A DNA stretch of 64,000 bases from Dietzia lutea (GCF_003096075.1 NZ_CP015449.1:1791001-1855000); one strand, 5' to 3'. Shown: positions 1 through 8,768, counted from the stretch's first letter. Notes: generated by a model from the sequence alone, not told the origin. Translations and numbers: made by a program.

Positions 1-235
1 CGCCGACGGACGCCGTCAGGCGACCGGTCGCGGTCACGTTGGAGCCGTCGTGGAGACCGCGCAGACGACGCAGCGGGGTGAACCGCCAGATCTCGTCCTT
101 GTGGCTGGGGACCTCGAACGCGGCCACGTCGTACGAGGTGAACTGGTCACCCTTCGTCGCGTCGACGGGGACGCCGTAGCGGTCCGTGAGGGGGGCCGGG
201 GCGGACCCGGTCTCGGGGGTGGTCGTGTCGGTCAT
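1..235 (-). CDS. sufD: SufD, Fe-S cluster scaffold subunit (5' part only, truncated by window edge)
   Basis: N-terminal 78 codons of SufD, partner of SufB in the SufBC2D scaffold that assembles Fe-S clusters in the cytosol. The visible protein starts MTDTTTPETG and contains the stretch EIWRFTPLRRLRGLHDG, which I recognise as the typical actinobacterial SufD N-terminus. The ATG at 235 lies 4 nt downstream of the sufB stop codon, so translation is probably coupled in the sufR-sufB-sufD operon. The rest lies left of the window, so catalytic features cannot be checked. Confidence 0.88.
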   Translation of the reverse strand, partial: MTDTTTPETGSAPAPLTDRYGVPVDATKGDQFTSYDVAAFEVPSHKDEIWRFTPLRRLRGLHDGSNVTATGRLTASVG

Positions 236-239
236 GGGG

Positions 240-1691
240 TCAGCCCACCGATCCTTCCATCTGGAGTTCGATCAGGCGGTTGAGCTCGAGCGCGTACTCC
301 ATGGGGAGCTCCTTGGCGATCGGCTCGACGAAGCCACGCACGATCATGGCCATCGCCTCCTCCTCGGCCAGGCCGCGGCTCATGAGGTAGAAGAGCTGGT
401 CCTGGCTCACCTTGGAGACCGTGGCCTCGTGCCCCAGCGTGACGTCGTCCTCGCGGATGTCGATGTAGGGGTAGGTGTCGGACCGGCTGATGTTGTCCAC
501 CAGCAGGGCGTCGCACTCGACGTTGGACTTGGAGCCCTTGGCGCCGGGGTTGATCTGGATCAGCCCGCGGTACGCCGAGCGTCCGCCACCACGCGCCACC
601 GACTTGGAGACGATGTTCGACGAGGTGTTGGGCGCCAGGTGCAGCATCTTGGAGCCGGTGTCCTGGTGCTGGCCCTCGCCGGCGAACGCCACCGAGAGCA
701 CCTCGCCCTTGGCGTGCTCGCCGGTCAGCCACACGGCCGGGTACTTCATGGTGACCTTGGAGCCGATGTTACCGTCGATCCATTCCATGGTCGCGCCCTC
801 TTCGGCGCGGGCGCGCTTGGTCACGAGGTTGTACACGTTGTTCGACCAGTTCTGAATGGTCGTGTAGCGGCAGCGGCCGCCCTTCTTGACGATGATCTCG
901 ACCACCGCGGAGTGGAGGGAGTCCGACTTGTAGATCGGCGCCGTGCAGCCCTCGACGTAGTGGACGTAGGCGTCCTCGTCGACGATGATCAGCGTCCGCT
1001 CGAACTGGCCCATGTTCTCCGTGTTGATGCGGAAGTAGGCCTGCAGCGGGATGTCCACGTGGACGCCCTTGGGGACGTAGATGAACGAGCCGCCGGACCA
1101 GACCGCCGTGTTCAGGGCGGAGAACTTGTTGTCCCCGGAGGGGATGACCGAGCCGAAGTACTCCTCGAAGATCTCCGGGTGCTCCTTGAGCGCGGTGTCG
1201 GTGTCCATGAAGATGACACCCTGGCTCTCCAGGTCCTCGCGGATCTGGTGGTAGACCACCTCGGACTCGTACTGCGCGGCCACGCCGGCCACGAGCCGCT
1301 GCTTCTCGGCCTCGGGGATGCCGAGCTTGTCGTAGGTGTTCTTGATGTCCTCGGGCAGGTCCTCCCAGCTGGTGGCCTGCTTCTCCGTGGAGCGCACGAA
1401 GTACTTGATGTTGTCGAAGTCGATCCCGGACAGGTCCGAGCCCCACTTGGGCATCGGCTTCTTGTCGAAGATCTTCAGAGCCTTGAGTCGCTTGTCGAGC
1501 ATCCACTCGGACTCGTTCTTCTTGGCGGAGATGTCACGCACGACCGCCTCGGACAGGCCTCGCTGCGCGGCGGCACCGGCATCGTCCGAGTCGTGCCAGC
1601 CGTAGTTGTACTGGCCGATGGAGGCGATCCGCTCCTCATCGGTGGTCGGCTCGGTGACGTCGGCCGTCACCTGATCGGGGGTGATGGTCAT
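240..1691 (-). CDS. sufB: SufB, Fe-S cluster assembly scaffold subunit
   Basis: 483 residues, full length for SufB. The protein has the family core, including [13 protein letters not shown] around residues 240-255 and the beta-helix C-terminal half. It works with SufC and SufD as a scaffold for nascent Fe-S clusters. The ATG overlaps the sufR stop as ATGA, so the regulator and scaffold are co-translated. SufB of Mycobacterium tuberculosis is known to carry an intein; here the sequence around the EGC motif runs uninterrupted, so this copy needs no protein splicing. Confidence 0.96.
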   Translation of the reverse strand: MTITPDQVTADVTEPTTDEERIASIGQYNYGWHDSDDAGAAAQRGLSEAVVRDISAKKNESEWMLDKRLKALKIFDKKPMPKWGSDLSGIDFDNIKYFVRSTEKQATSWEDLPEDIKNTYDKLGIPEAEKQRLVAGVAAQYESEVVYHQIREDLESQGVIFMDTDTALKEHPEIFEEYFGSVIPSGDNKFSALNTAVWSGGSFIYVPKGVHVDIPLQAYFRINTENMGQFERTLIIVDEDAYVHYVEGCTAPIYKSDSLHSAVVEIIVKKGGRCRYTTIQNWSNNVYNLVTKRARAEEGATMEWIDGNIGSKVTMKYPAVWLTGEHAKGEVLSVAFAGEGQHQDTGSKMLHLAPNTSSNIVSKSVARGGGRSAYRGLIQINPGAKGSKSNVECDALLVDNISRSDTYPYIDIREDDVTLGHEATVSKVSQDQLFYLMSRGLAEEEAMAMIVRGFVEPIAKELPMEYALELNRLIELQMEGSVG

Positions 1692-2425
1692 CGCACTGTC
1701 CTTTCGGCGGTCGGTGCCGACGCGGATGCGCCGGCCGGTGCGGGGATCGTGGCCGCGAGATCTTCCGCGGTCACGGTCCCGGTCGGGATGTTCGTGGTGC
1801 AGGCGCAGTTACCGCCCGCGATGGTCGCGAGACGCTGGACGTGGGTGCCCACTATCTCGGACACCACCTCCTGCTCGGCCTCGCAGAGTTCGGGGAACCG
1901 GGAGGCGACGTTCCACACCGGGCAGTGGTGCTGACAGATCTGCAGCCCCGTCCCGGCGTCCTCCACGGAGGACGCGTAACCCGCCTTCGACAGGGCCACG
2001 GCGATGTCGGTCGCGGCGCGCTCGACGTCATGGGCCCCCTCGGCCGGTCGGACGTGTCCGATGACCGAGCGCACCCGCTCGCGGGCGAACTCCGAGACCG
2101 CCTCCGCGCCGCCGATGCGCCGCAGTGCCGTCATGGCCTCGACCGCCAGGTGATCGTACCCGTGCCGTGCGGTGCTCCGGCCCGTGGCCGTCACCTGGAA
2201 CGCCCTGGCCGGGCGACCGCGGGTCCCCGCCGGACGGGTGCGCGCGGCCTCGACCTCGCCGGCCTCGACCAGGTGGTCCAGGTGGCGTCGGACGCCTGCG
2301 GCGGTGAGCCCCAGTTCCTGTCCGATCTCGGCCGCGGTCAGCGCTCCGCGTTCCAGCAGGAGTTCCCGGATCGTCGAGCGGGTGTCGGGGCGCGTGCCGC
2401 TGTCCATCGCGTGCTGCACGCTCAT
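1688..2425 (-). CDS. sufR: SufR-type Fe-S-sensing transcriptional regulator
   Basis: 245 residues. The N-terminal winged helix-turn-helix (about residues 13-65) contains [19 protein letters not shown]. The C-terminal half has a cysteine set (CQHHCPVW, a single Cys about 12 residues later, then GNCAC) fitting the Fe-S ligands of SufR regulators. SufR represses its own suf operon when it carries a cluster. The start at 2425 is chosen because GGAAGGGAG sits 7 nt upstream; the gene is first in the operon and its stop overlaps the sufB start. The operator was not identified. Confidence 0.9.
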   Translation of the reverse strand: MSVQHAMDSGTRPDTRSTIRELLLERGALTAAEIGQELGLTAAGVRRHLDHLVEAGEVEAARTRPAGTRGRPARAFQVTATGRSTARHGYDHLAVEAMTALRRIGGAEAVSEFARERVRSVIGHVRPAEGAHDVERAATDIAVALSKAGYASSVEDAGTGLQICQHHCPVWNVASRFPELCEAEQEVVSEIVGTHVQRLATIAGGNCACTTNIPTGTVTAEDLAATIPAPAGASASAPTAERTVR

Positions 2426-2581
2426 GCGCCACTCCCTTCCGGATATGCTCTGTGCGCCCGGGCGGGGCGCACCTCCTGATATTACGCAACACTTTCGTTT
2501 CGGAATTATTCCCCCACCCCCGGGCGCGCCCCACGGGGTGCCGACATGCCCGACAGCTCCCCGTGGAGGAGGGACGAGACG
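2426..2581. promoter_or_regulatory. Divergent sufR / mptB control region
   Basis: 156 bp between divergent sufR and mptB. It holds the only AT-rich patch here (2478-2512): an ATATTA block (TAATAT on the minus strand, 2479-2484), a possible -10 for sufR, and the palindrome GGAAT-T-ATTCC (2502-2512). On the sufR side an 8-bp perfect hairpin (GTGCGCCC 2452-2459, GGGCGCAC 2465-2472) would form in the mRNA leader, next to an unused AGGAGGT at 2471-2477. A SufR operator is likely in this region, but I cannot point to it. Confidence 0.45.
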
Positions 2582-4168
2582 ATGGAACGCGACGTCCCGA
2601 CACGCGGCGCGGGCTCGGTCACCTCGCGGCTCCACGCGCGCGAGCGGTCCACCGGCTCCCCGCCGTCCGCGGAGATGGCGCGACTGTGGCGCATCCGGCG
2701 TATCGGCACCACGGCGTCCGTCGCGATGGCGGTCGGAGCCCTCGGCGCGGGCGCGCTGCCGGTGCTGCAGAACCCGATCGCCGGTGAGCGCCTGTTCGGG
2801 CTCTGGCTCCGCCTCCAGCAGTCGTCGATGACGGTGGTCATGGCCGGGATGGTCGTGGTGACGCTCTGCTGGCTGCTCCTGGCCCCCTACGTGCTGGGGC
2901 GCGATCGCCGCGGCCGGCTGAGCGGGCGCATCGACCGGGCGACGCTCGACAGGGTGATCGCGTCGTGGGCGCTCCCGCTGGCCCTCGCCCCCCCGATGTT
3001 CAGCAAGGACGTCTACAGCTATCTCGCCCAGGGCGCCATCGGGAACGCACTGGACGATCCCTACGAGCGCGGTCCGGTCTCGGCGCTCGGGACCGGCCAC
3101 GCGCTCACGATCAACGTCCCCGACATCTGGCGCGACACGCCCAACCAGTACGGCCCGCTCTTCCTGGGCGTGCAGAAGGCCGTCCACGCGCTCACCGGCG
3201 ACGACGTGGTGACGGGGACCGTCCTGCACCGCGTCGTGGCCGTGATCGGGATCCTCATGCTGGGCTGGGCGGTGCCGCGACTGGCCGAGTACTGCGGTGT
3301 GTCGGACGTGGCGGCGCTGTGGTTGGCGGTCGCCAACCCGCTCGTGCTCTTCCACCTGGTCTCCGGGATCCACTCCGAGTCCCTGATGATGGGGCTCCTG
3401 GCCGTCGGCCTGGTGCTGGCCCTGCGGGCCGTCGACCACACGGGCCCCGGGCGCGGCGCGATCCCGCTCTTCGTCCTGGGCACCGTCCTGATCACCGGGT
3501 CGGCCCTGGTCAAGCTGCCGACCATCGTCGCCCTCGGCTTCGTCGGCATGGCGCTCGCCCGCCGATGGGGTGGCGACTGGCGGGCCACGGTGCGGGCGGC
3601 GGCAGTGATGGTCCTGATCTCCGGCGTCACCACCGGTGTGGCCATGGCCGCCACTTGGTCGGGCCTCGGCTGGGTCACCAAGCTCGGGGCCGCCACGTCG
3701 CTGCGGAGCTGGCTCTCCCCACCGACCGCCCTCGGCGTGCTGGTCGGCGGGATCGGTCAGTACCTCGGGCTGGGCGACCACACCGCGCAGATCCTCGTGA
3801 TGGTCCAGACCGCGGCCCTGGTGATCGCCGGCGCATTCACCGTCCGCATGCTGTTCGCGGTCCAGGCCGGCCGGATCGATCCGGTGGGCGGGCTCGGGGT
3901 CTCGATGGCGGCGATCGTGCTGTGCTTCCCCGTGGTCCATCCCTGGTACATCCTGTGGGCGCTCGTCCCCCTCGCGGCGTGGGCGTCGCGGTGGGAGTTC
4001 CGCGTCCCCGTGGTCGCGGTCAGCGCCGTCCTCGCCTGCTTCACCCTGCCGCCCGGCGCGGGGCTGCCGCCGTTCGTCACCGTCCAGGCGTGGGCGGCGA
4101 CGGTGGTGATCGTCGCGGCGCTGCTGATCGCCCTCTTCCGGTGGCCGGGGCTGTTGCGGTACCGCTAG
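2582..4168 (+). CDS. mptB: MptB-like alpha-1,6-mannosyltransferase (GT-C membrane enzyme)
   Basis: Polytopic membrane protein of 528 residues resembling MptB, which uses polyprenyl-phosphate mannose to start the alpha-1,6-mannan backbone of lipomannan/lipoarabinomannan in mycolata. The first extracytoplasmic loop carries MFSKDVYSYLAQG, the acidic signature of GT-C transferases of this group; about a dozen hydrophobic segments follow. I start at 2582 (MERDVPTRG), 8 nt after GGAGGAGGG; an in-frame ATG at 2546 has no ribosome site. The position beside sufR matches the mycobacterial order, which supports MptB over MptA. Confidence 0.85.
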   Translation: MERDVPTRGAGSVTSRLHARERSTGSPPSAEMARLWRIRRIGTTASVAMAVGALGAGALPVLQNPIAGERLFGLWLRLQQSSMTVVMAGMVVVTLCWLLLAPYVLGRDRRGRLSGRIDRATLDRVIASWALPLALAPPMFSKDVYSYLAQGAIGNALDDPYERGPVSALGTGHALTINVPDIWRDTPNQYGPLFLGVQKAVHALTGDDVVTGTVLHRVVAVIGILMLGWAVPRLAEYCGVSDVAALWLAVANPLVLFHLVSGIHSESLMMGLLAVGLVLALRAVDHTGPGRGAIPLFVLGTVLITGSALVKLPTIVALGFVGMALARRWGGDWRATVRAAAVMVLISGVTTGVAMAATWSGLGWVTKLGAATSLRSWLSPPTALGVLVGGIGQYLGLGDHTAQILVMVQTAALVIAGAFTVRMLFAVQAGRIDPVGGLGVSMAAIVLCFPVVHPWYILWALVPLAAWASRWEFRVPVVAVSAVLACFTLPPGAGLPPFVTVQAWAATVVIVAALLIALFRWPGLLRYR

Positions 4169-4179
4169 CCGGGCGGGCC

Positions 4180-4185
4180 TACAAT
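4180..4185 (+). promoter_or_regulatory. Leaderless -10 element for the ABC operon
   Basis: TACAAT ends 8 nt before the GTG at 4194. Transcription starting about 7-8 nt after a -10 would begin at the start codon itself. No Shine-Dalgarno sequence precedes this GTG, which supports leaderless initiation. No clear -35 box is seen. Confidence 0.65.
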
Positions 4186-4193
4186 CGGCACCC

Positions 4194-5129
4194 GTGACCT
4201 CATCGACGGACTCCCCCGCACTGCACGTCGAGGGACTCGTCAAGAGGTTCGGCGCCACCACCGCGGTCGCGGGTCTGGACCTGCGGCTCGACCGCGGTCA
4301 GGTCATGGCGCTGCTCGGACCGAACGGCGCCGGCAAGACCACCACGGTCGAGATCTGCGAGGGCTTCGTGCGCCCCGATGCCGGAACGGTCCGCGTCCTC
4401 GGCCTCGACCCGCTGACCGACCGCCAGCGGGTACGCAGCCGCATCGGCATGATGCTGCAGGGCGGCGGCGCCTACCCGGCCGTGCGGGTCGGCGAGATGC
4501 TCCACCTGGTGGCCTCCTACTACGCCGACCCCCTCGACCCGGACTGGCTCCTGGGCGAGCTCGGCCTCAGCGACCACGTGAGGACCCCCTACCGCCGCCT
4601 GTCCGGCGGACAACAGCAGCGACTGTCGCTGGCGATCGCGGTGATCGGACGGCCGGAGCTGGTGTTCCTCGACGAACCCACCGCCGGCCTCGACGCCCAG
4701 TCACGGCGGGCCGTGTGGGACCTCGTCCACGCGCTGCGTCGCGACGGCGCGGCCGTCCTGCTCACCACCCACCTCATGGACGAGGCCGCGTCGCTCGCCG
4801 ACGAGGTGGTGATCGTCGACCACGGACGGCGCGTCGCCTCGGGTAGCCCGGCGGAGCTCGAACGTGCCGGCACCGCCGAGGGGGTCACCCTCGTCGTCGA
4901 CGGCGAGGTGTCCCCGTCCCTGCTCGCGGACGTCCTCGGCGACGAGCACACCGTCGCCGCGGGGACGGCGGCCGGCGTCCTGGAGGTCCACGGCCCCGTC
5001 TCCCCCGCCCTCATGACAGCGATGTGCGCCGCGCTCGAGCGGGCCGGCGTGCAGCTCACCTCCCTGGCCACCCGCACCAGGAGCCTCGAGGAGGTCTTCC
5101 TCGACCTGACCGGACGGGAACTGCGATGA
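4194..5129 (+). CDS. ABC transporter ATP-binding protein
   Basis: 311 residues. Walker A is GPNGAGKTT (about residues 42-50), the signature is LSGGQQQR, Walker B is LVFLDEPTAGLD and the H-loop is LLTTHLMDEA. The order and the C-terminal extension of about 85 residues fit the DrrA/CcmA-like exporter ATPases. It pairs with the overlapping permease at 5126. The substrate is unknown; this pair lies between mptB and ctaA in related actinobacteria, which suggests a role in envelope or cytochrome biogenesis, but that is only context. The start is GTG at 4194. Confidence 0.93.
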   Translation: MTSSTDSPALHVEGLVKRFGATTAVAGLDLRLDRGQVMALLGPNGAGKTTTVEICEGFVRPDAGTVRVLGLDPLTDRQRVRSRIGMMLQGGGAYPAVRVGEMLHLVASYYADPLDPDWLLGELGLSDHVRTPYRRLSGGQQQRLSLAIAVIGRPELVFLDEPTAGLDAQSRRAVWDLVHALRRDGAAVLLTTHLMDEAASLADEVVIVDHGRRVASGSPAELERAGTAEGVTLVVDGEVSPSLLADVLGDEHTVAAGTAAGVLEVHGPVSPALMTAMCAALERAGVQLTSLATRTRSLEEVFLDLTGRELR

Positions 5130-5917
5130 CCCACGCCCCCGAAGACGGAAACCGCTTCCCCCCCGGCACCTTCGCCCGGCCGTCCGCCCCGGCGGCAGTC
5201 GCCCGGATGACCGCGGCACAGACCCGCATGGAACTGGCGCTGTTCCTGCGCAACGGCGAGCAACTGCTGGTCGCGCTCGTCATCCCGGTCGCGATCCTGT
5301 TCGCCCTCACCGCCGTCGAGTTCGGCGCCGTGCCCGAGCCGCGGATCGACCACGCGATCACCGCGGTGCTCACCATCTCCGTCATGGGGACCGCGTTCAC
5401 CGGGCAGGCGATCGCCGTCGGCTTCGACCGGCGCTACGGCGCCCTCAAACGCCTCGGGGGCACCCCACTGCCGCCGGCCGTCATCATCGCGGGCAAGATG
5501 CTCGCCACGCTGGTGCTGGTGGCCGGGCAGGCCGTCATCCTCGGAGCCATCGCGGCCGTACTCGGATGGCGTCCCGACCTTCCCGGGCTCGCGCTCGGTG
5601 CCGTGGCGGTCGCTCTCGGCTCGGTGGCGTTCTCCTCGATGGGGCTGCTCCTCGGGGGCACCCTGCGCGCGGAGATCGTCCTCGCGTTGGCCAACCTCAT
5701 CTGGTTCGTCCTCATCGGCGGGGCCGGACTCGCGATCGGGGTGGTCGATCTCCCCGCCGCGGTTCACGACCTCCTCGTCGTCGTCCCCTCCTACGCGTTG
5801 ACCACCGCACTGGTCACCGCGACCGGCGGCGGCGTCCCCGCACTGGCCGCGCTGTCCCTGGCCCTGTGGACCGCCGTCTGTGGCGGCTTTGCCGTGCGTC
5901 ACTTCTCGTTCACCTGA
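5126..5917 (+). CDS. ABC transporter permease (ABC-2 type)
   Basis: 263 residues with about six hydrophobic segments and a cytoplasmic N-terminus of roughly 45 residues. The loop FDRRYGALKRLGGTPL resembles the coupling region of ABC-2 export permeases. The ATG overlaps the ATPase stop as ATGA, so the two are one exporter. Substrate unknown. The gene ends 38 bp before ctaA, which has its own -10 element, so ctaA can be transcribed separately as well as by read-through. Confidence 0.9.
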   Translation: MTHAPEDGNRFPPGTFARPSAPAAVARMTAAQTRMELALFLRNGEQLLVALVIPVAILFALTAVEFGAVPEPRIDHAITAVLTISVMGTAFTGQAIAVGFDRRYGALKRLGGTPLPPAVIIAGKMLATLVLVAGQAVILGAIAAVLGWRPDLPGLALGAVAVALGSVAFSSMGLLLGGTLRAEIVLALANLIWFVLIGGAGLAIGVVDLPAAVHDLLVVVPSYALTTALVTATGGGVPALAALSLALWTAVCGGFAVRHFSFT

Positions 5918-5942
5918 TAGCAGAGGCCGGCGCCGCGCGGCC

Positions 5943-5948
5943 TAGAAT
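5943..5948 (+). promoter_or_regulatory. Leaderless -10 element for ctaA
   Basis: TAGAAT ends exactly 7 nt before the GTG at 5956. The geometry is that of a leaderless transcript. No ribosome-binding site is present. Confidence 0.65.
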
Positions 5949-5955
5949 CGGGGCC

Positions 5956-6951
5956 GTGACCTCGACATCGCACGCCCCGACCTCCGGAGCCCCGGCCGCG
6001 CCCGCGTCGAAGGGATCCGGCGGGCCGCTCTCCCGGCTGCCGATGCCGTCCCTGCGGGCCCAGAAGGGCATCGCCCTGGCCAACGTGATCGCCCAGATCG
6101 GCATCATGACCACCGGCGTGACCGTCCGCGTGACCGCCTCCGGACTCGGGTGCGAGACCTGGCCGCGCTGCAACCAGGACAGCTTCGTCCCCGTCCCCGG
6201 CGCCGGGCCCGCCATCCACCAGGCGATCGAGTTCGGCAACCGGCTCCTCACGTTCGTCCTGGTGGCGGTCGCCGCGGCCCTGCTGCTCGCCGTGTACCGC
6301 GCCGATCGGCGCCGCGGCCTCAAGGCGCTCGCCTGGGCGATGCCCGCGGGTATCCTGGCCCAGGCCGTCATCGGCGGCATCACCGTGCTCGCCGGCCTCG
6401 TGTGGTGGACCGTCGCGCTCCACCTGCTGCCGTCGATGATCCTCGCGTGGCTCGCCGCCGTCCTGTTCGTGCGCATCGGCGAGGACGACACCGCCCCGCC
6501 GAAGCGCGTGGTGCCCCGGCCGCTCGCCTGGCTCACGGTGCTGTCCGCGGTGCTCCTCGCCGGCGTCCTCACCACCGGCACCATGGTGACCGGCGCCGGA
6601 CCCCACGCCGGGGACGCCCGGATCGAGGCCGCCGATCGCCTGCAGCTGCCCATCCAGTGGCTCGTACACTTCCACGCCGAGCTCATGGTCGGCTACGTCT
6701 GCCTGCTCATCGGCCTGCTCGCCGGGCTCATCGCGCTGCGTACCGAGGGCCCGGCGATCCGGAGGTGTGCAATCCTCATCGGGCTCATCGCCGCGCAGGC
6801 GGTCGTCGGCATCACCCAGTACCAGCTCGGCGTCCCGGAGATCCTCGTGGTGGCGCACGTGACCCTGGCCGGCGCGATCACCGCCGTGACCGGTGCTCTG
6901 TGGGCCGCAGGGGTCATCCGCGACCGGATCCCGGCGGCCGCCGCACGCTGA
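5956..6951 (+). CDS. ctaA: Heme A synthase (CtaA/Cox15)
   Basis: 331 residues with eight predicted membrane segments after a 40-residue soluble N-terminus. GLGCETWPRCNQDSFVP after the first segment supplies the paired cysteines found in actinobacterial CtaA. HQAIEFGNRLLTF and the later LVHFHAELMVGY and VVAHVTLAGAITA provide the heme-ligand histidines. The enzyme oxidises heme O to heme A for the cytochrome aa3 oxidase; its partner ctaB lies 2.8 kb away. The GTG start at 5956 is set by the leaderless -10 hexamer. Confidence 0.92.
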   Translation: MTSTSHAPTSGAPAAPASKGSGGPLSRLPMPSLRAQKGIALANVIAQIGIMTTGVTVRVTASGLGCETWPRCNQDSFVPVPGAGPAIHQAIEFGNRLLTFVLVAVAAALLLAVYRADRRRGLKALAWAMPAGILAQAVIGGITVLAGLVWWTVALHLLPSMILAWLAAVLFVRIGEDDTAPPKRVVPRPLAWLTVLSAVLLAGVLTTGTMVTGAGPHAGDARIEAADRLQLPIQWLVHFHAELMVGYVCLLIGLLAGLIALRTEGPAIRRCAILIGLIAAQAVVGITQYQLGVPEILVVAHVTLAGAITAVTGALWAAGVIRDRIPAAAAR

Positions 6952-7014
6952 CCGAGAGTGGGCGTCGGTCGGCGCGCGCGCCAGCGTCCTGAAACCCCTC
7001 GAAACCCCTCGGAA

Positions 7015-7094
7015 GCGGGAATCCGCTACTCCGATCCCGGATCCGCTACCCCTGTGCGAGTAGCGAATCCGTGGGTGGAGTAGCGGATTCCCGC
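7015..7094. repeat. Nested inverted repeat built from four copies of an AATCCGCTAC-like unit
   Basis: Outer arms GCGGGAATCCGCTACTCC (7015-7032) and its exact complement (7077-7094), 18 bp each. Inside lies a second pair, GGATCCGCTAC (7039-7049) and GTAGCGAATCC (7060-7070), with one mismatch. The same ten-base unit therefore occurs four times, two in each direction, at spacings of about 20-30 bp. It sits between the convergent ctaA and the 509-residue gene, just before a separate terminator-like hairpin. Confidence 0.85.
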
Positions 7095-7100
7095 GTTCCG

Positions 7101-7130
7101 GGCGCCGGACCCGGGAGCGGGTCCGGCGCC
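7101..7130. terminator. Bidirectional GC-rich hairpin between convergent genes
   Basis: A perfect 13-bp stem (7101-7113 with 7118-7130) and a GGAG loop. It ends 7 nt from the stop of the minus-strand gene and about 150 nt after ctaA. There is no T tract, as usual for actinobacterial terminators. Confidence 0.7.
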
Positions 7131-7137
7131 GAGGTGG

Positions 7138-8667
7138 TCAGACCAGGGCGCCCGATCCCGCCATGCGCTTCCAGTGCCCGGCCGGGACATCGGTGCGCGA
7201 TACGAGCTCGCGGGTCCAGTCCGACCCGGTGAGGCCGGGGATCCCGTCGCGGACCGCCTCGGCCTCGGACAGCGAGTCCACCATCGTGTCCCCGAGGACG
7301 CCGTCGGCGCCCACGAGGGTGATACGGACGCCGCTGCGACCGACCGGCTGGAGGACGACGTCAGCCGACCCGCCGTGGCGGGCGAGGAACTTCTCCACGA
7401 ACTTCGCGGCCTTTGCCGGAGGCGTCGGGCCCGCGGGAACCGGCGCGGCCTCGATCTTCTCGGCCGGGGCCTTCTCGGCCTTGTCGGCGGGCTTGTCCGA
7501 TGCTGCTGCGGGCGCGTCCTGCTTCGCGGCGGGTTCGTCCGCCGGGGGCACCGCAGCTGGCTGCGACGCGGCGGGGGCGTCCGCCGGGCGATCGGCGGCC
7601 GACGGTGCGTCGGTCTTCGCGGTGTCGGAGGCGGGCTCCGCGGTCTGCTTCGCGGCGGCCGCACCGCCACCGAGCGTGAGGCCACCGGACTTGCCGCCGC
7701 CGGGAGCCTTCGCCTTGGACCCGCCGCCGAGGGTCAGACCGCCGGACGTGCCGCCGCCCGGCGCCTTGGCGCCGGACGCGCCGCCGCCCAGGGTGAGACC
7801 GCCGGACTTCTTCTCGGTCGGCGCAGCGGTGTCGGCGGCCTTCTCCTCTGCGACGGGCGCGTCGGACGAGGCGTTCTCGTCCTTCGCCTCGGCCGGCGCG
7901 GACGCCGGGGCCGGGGCGGACTCCGCCTCCGGAGCCGCGGTGGCCTTCTCCTGGGCGCCGGCGGCTCCCGCCGCGGCGGCGGCGCCGGCGCCGCCCCCGA
8001 GCACGAGCGTGGCGGCCGAACCGCCGCCGGGGGCCTTGGCCTTGGAGCCGCCGCCGAGCGTGAGGCCGCCACCGGACGCGGGAGCGCCGGTCGTCGGCTT
8101 CGGCGAGGCCGGTGCCGCGTCCTCCGCCTCGGGCGCGGCGTCGCCCTGAGGCGCGGCGTCGCCCTGAGGCGCGGCGTCGGGCGCCGATGGAGCAGCGTCC
8201 GCCTCGGGGGGCGTGGGGGCCGACGCCGCCGGTGCCGACTCGGCTGGAGCGGGCTCGGACGCTGAGGGCGCCGGGGCGGAGCCGCCACCGACCTCCGTGA
8301 TCCGCGAGCCGTGCAGGGTCGACGCACCGCCACCCGGGGCGCGCGGGGCGCGACGGCCGAGCGAGATTCCGCCGCCCGCGCCGCCTGCGGCTGGGGCGGT
8401 AGCCGGGGTCCGCTCGTCCGGCGTCCCGGCCTCGGCGGCCGGCTCCTCGGCCTCCGGGGCTTCCCGGGCGGTGGCGGCCTGCTCGTCCGCGCCGGCCCCG
8501 GACGGCTCGGTCTGCGCGGCCGCGGAAGCCGCCGTCGTCTCCTCAGCGGTCGTCGACGACGCGATGGGTTCGGACGCCGTATCGGATCCCGTCGTGGTGA
8601 TCTCGGACCGGCCGGTCGCCCGGACTCGCGGCCCCCCGGCGTACTGGGAAAGGATCTGCAGGCTCAT
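7138..8667 (-). CDS. Uncharacterised Ala/Pro-rich protein with LTLGGG-KAPGGG repeats
   Basis: 509 residues; I do not recognise the family. Residues 1-22 (MSLQILSQYAGG...) look ordered. About 25-420 is Ala/Pro/Glu-rich and probably disordered. Within it a motif of the form (I/L)(S/T)LGGG then three or four residues then KAPGGG recurs at about 98-114, 199-216, 288-306, 308-325 and 327-340, with a partial copy at 219-228. Residues about 421-509 form a compact-looking domain (KFVEKFLARHGG, RITLVGADGVLGD, DWTRELV). There is no signal peptide or membrane segment. The ATG at 8667 is chosen because a -10 hexamer lies 7 nt upstream. Confidence 0.8.
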   Translation of the reverse strand: MSLQILSQYAGGPRVRATGRSEITTTGSDTASEPIASSTTAEETTAASAAAQTEPSGAGADEQAATAREAPEAEEPAAEAGTPDERTPATAPAAGGAGGGISLGRRAPRAPGGGASTLHGSRITEVGGGSAPAPSASEPAPAESAPAASAPTPPEADAAPSAPDAAPQGDAAPQGDAAPEAEDAAPASPKPTTGAPASGGGLTLGGGSKAKAPGGGSAATLVLGGGAGAAAAAGAAGAQEKATAAPEAESAPAPASAPAEAKDENASSDAPVAEEKAADTAAPTEKKSGGLTLGGGASGAKAPGGGTSGGLTLGGGSKAKAPGGGKSGGLTLGGGAAAAKQTAEPASDTAKTDAPSAADRPADAPAASQPAAVPPADEPAAKQDAPAAASDKPADKAEKAPAEKIEAAPVPAGPTPPAKAAKFVEKFLARHGGSADVVLQPVGRSGVRITLVGADGVLGDTMVDSLSEAEAVRDGIPGLTGSDWTRELVSRTDVPAGHWKRMAGSGALV

Positions 8668-8674
8668 GGGGCGT

Positions 8675-8680
8675 AGCCTA
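8675..8680 (-). promoter_or_regulatory. Leaderless -10 element for the 509-residue gene
   Basis: On the minus strand TAGGCT is followed by 7 nt and then the ATG at 8667. No Shine-Dalgarno sequence is present. Confidence 0.6.
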
Positions 8681-8768
8681 TCGCCTCCCCCGCCGCGGAT
8701 CAGGCGGCACTCCCGCGTTGCCCCGAACCGGTGACGGCGCTCCGGCTGCGGCGGGCCGCGCCCTCCCG

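Noticed and set aside
186-1934. Long plus-strand reading frame opposite sufB and sufR
   Set aside because: It is an antisense shadow produced by high GC; sufB and sufR on the other strand are clear family members.
2502-2512. Assignment of the GGAAT-T-ATTCC palindrome as the SufR operator
   Set aside because: It does not match an operator sequence I can recall with certainty, so it is listed only as a candidate.
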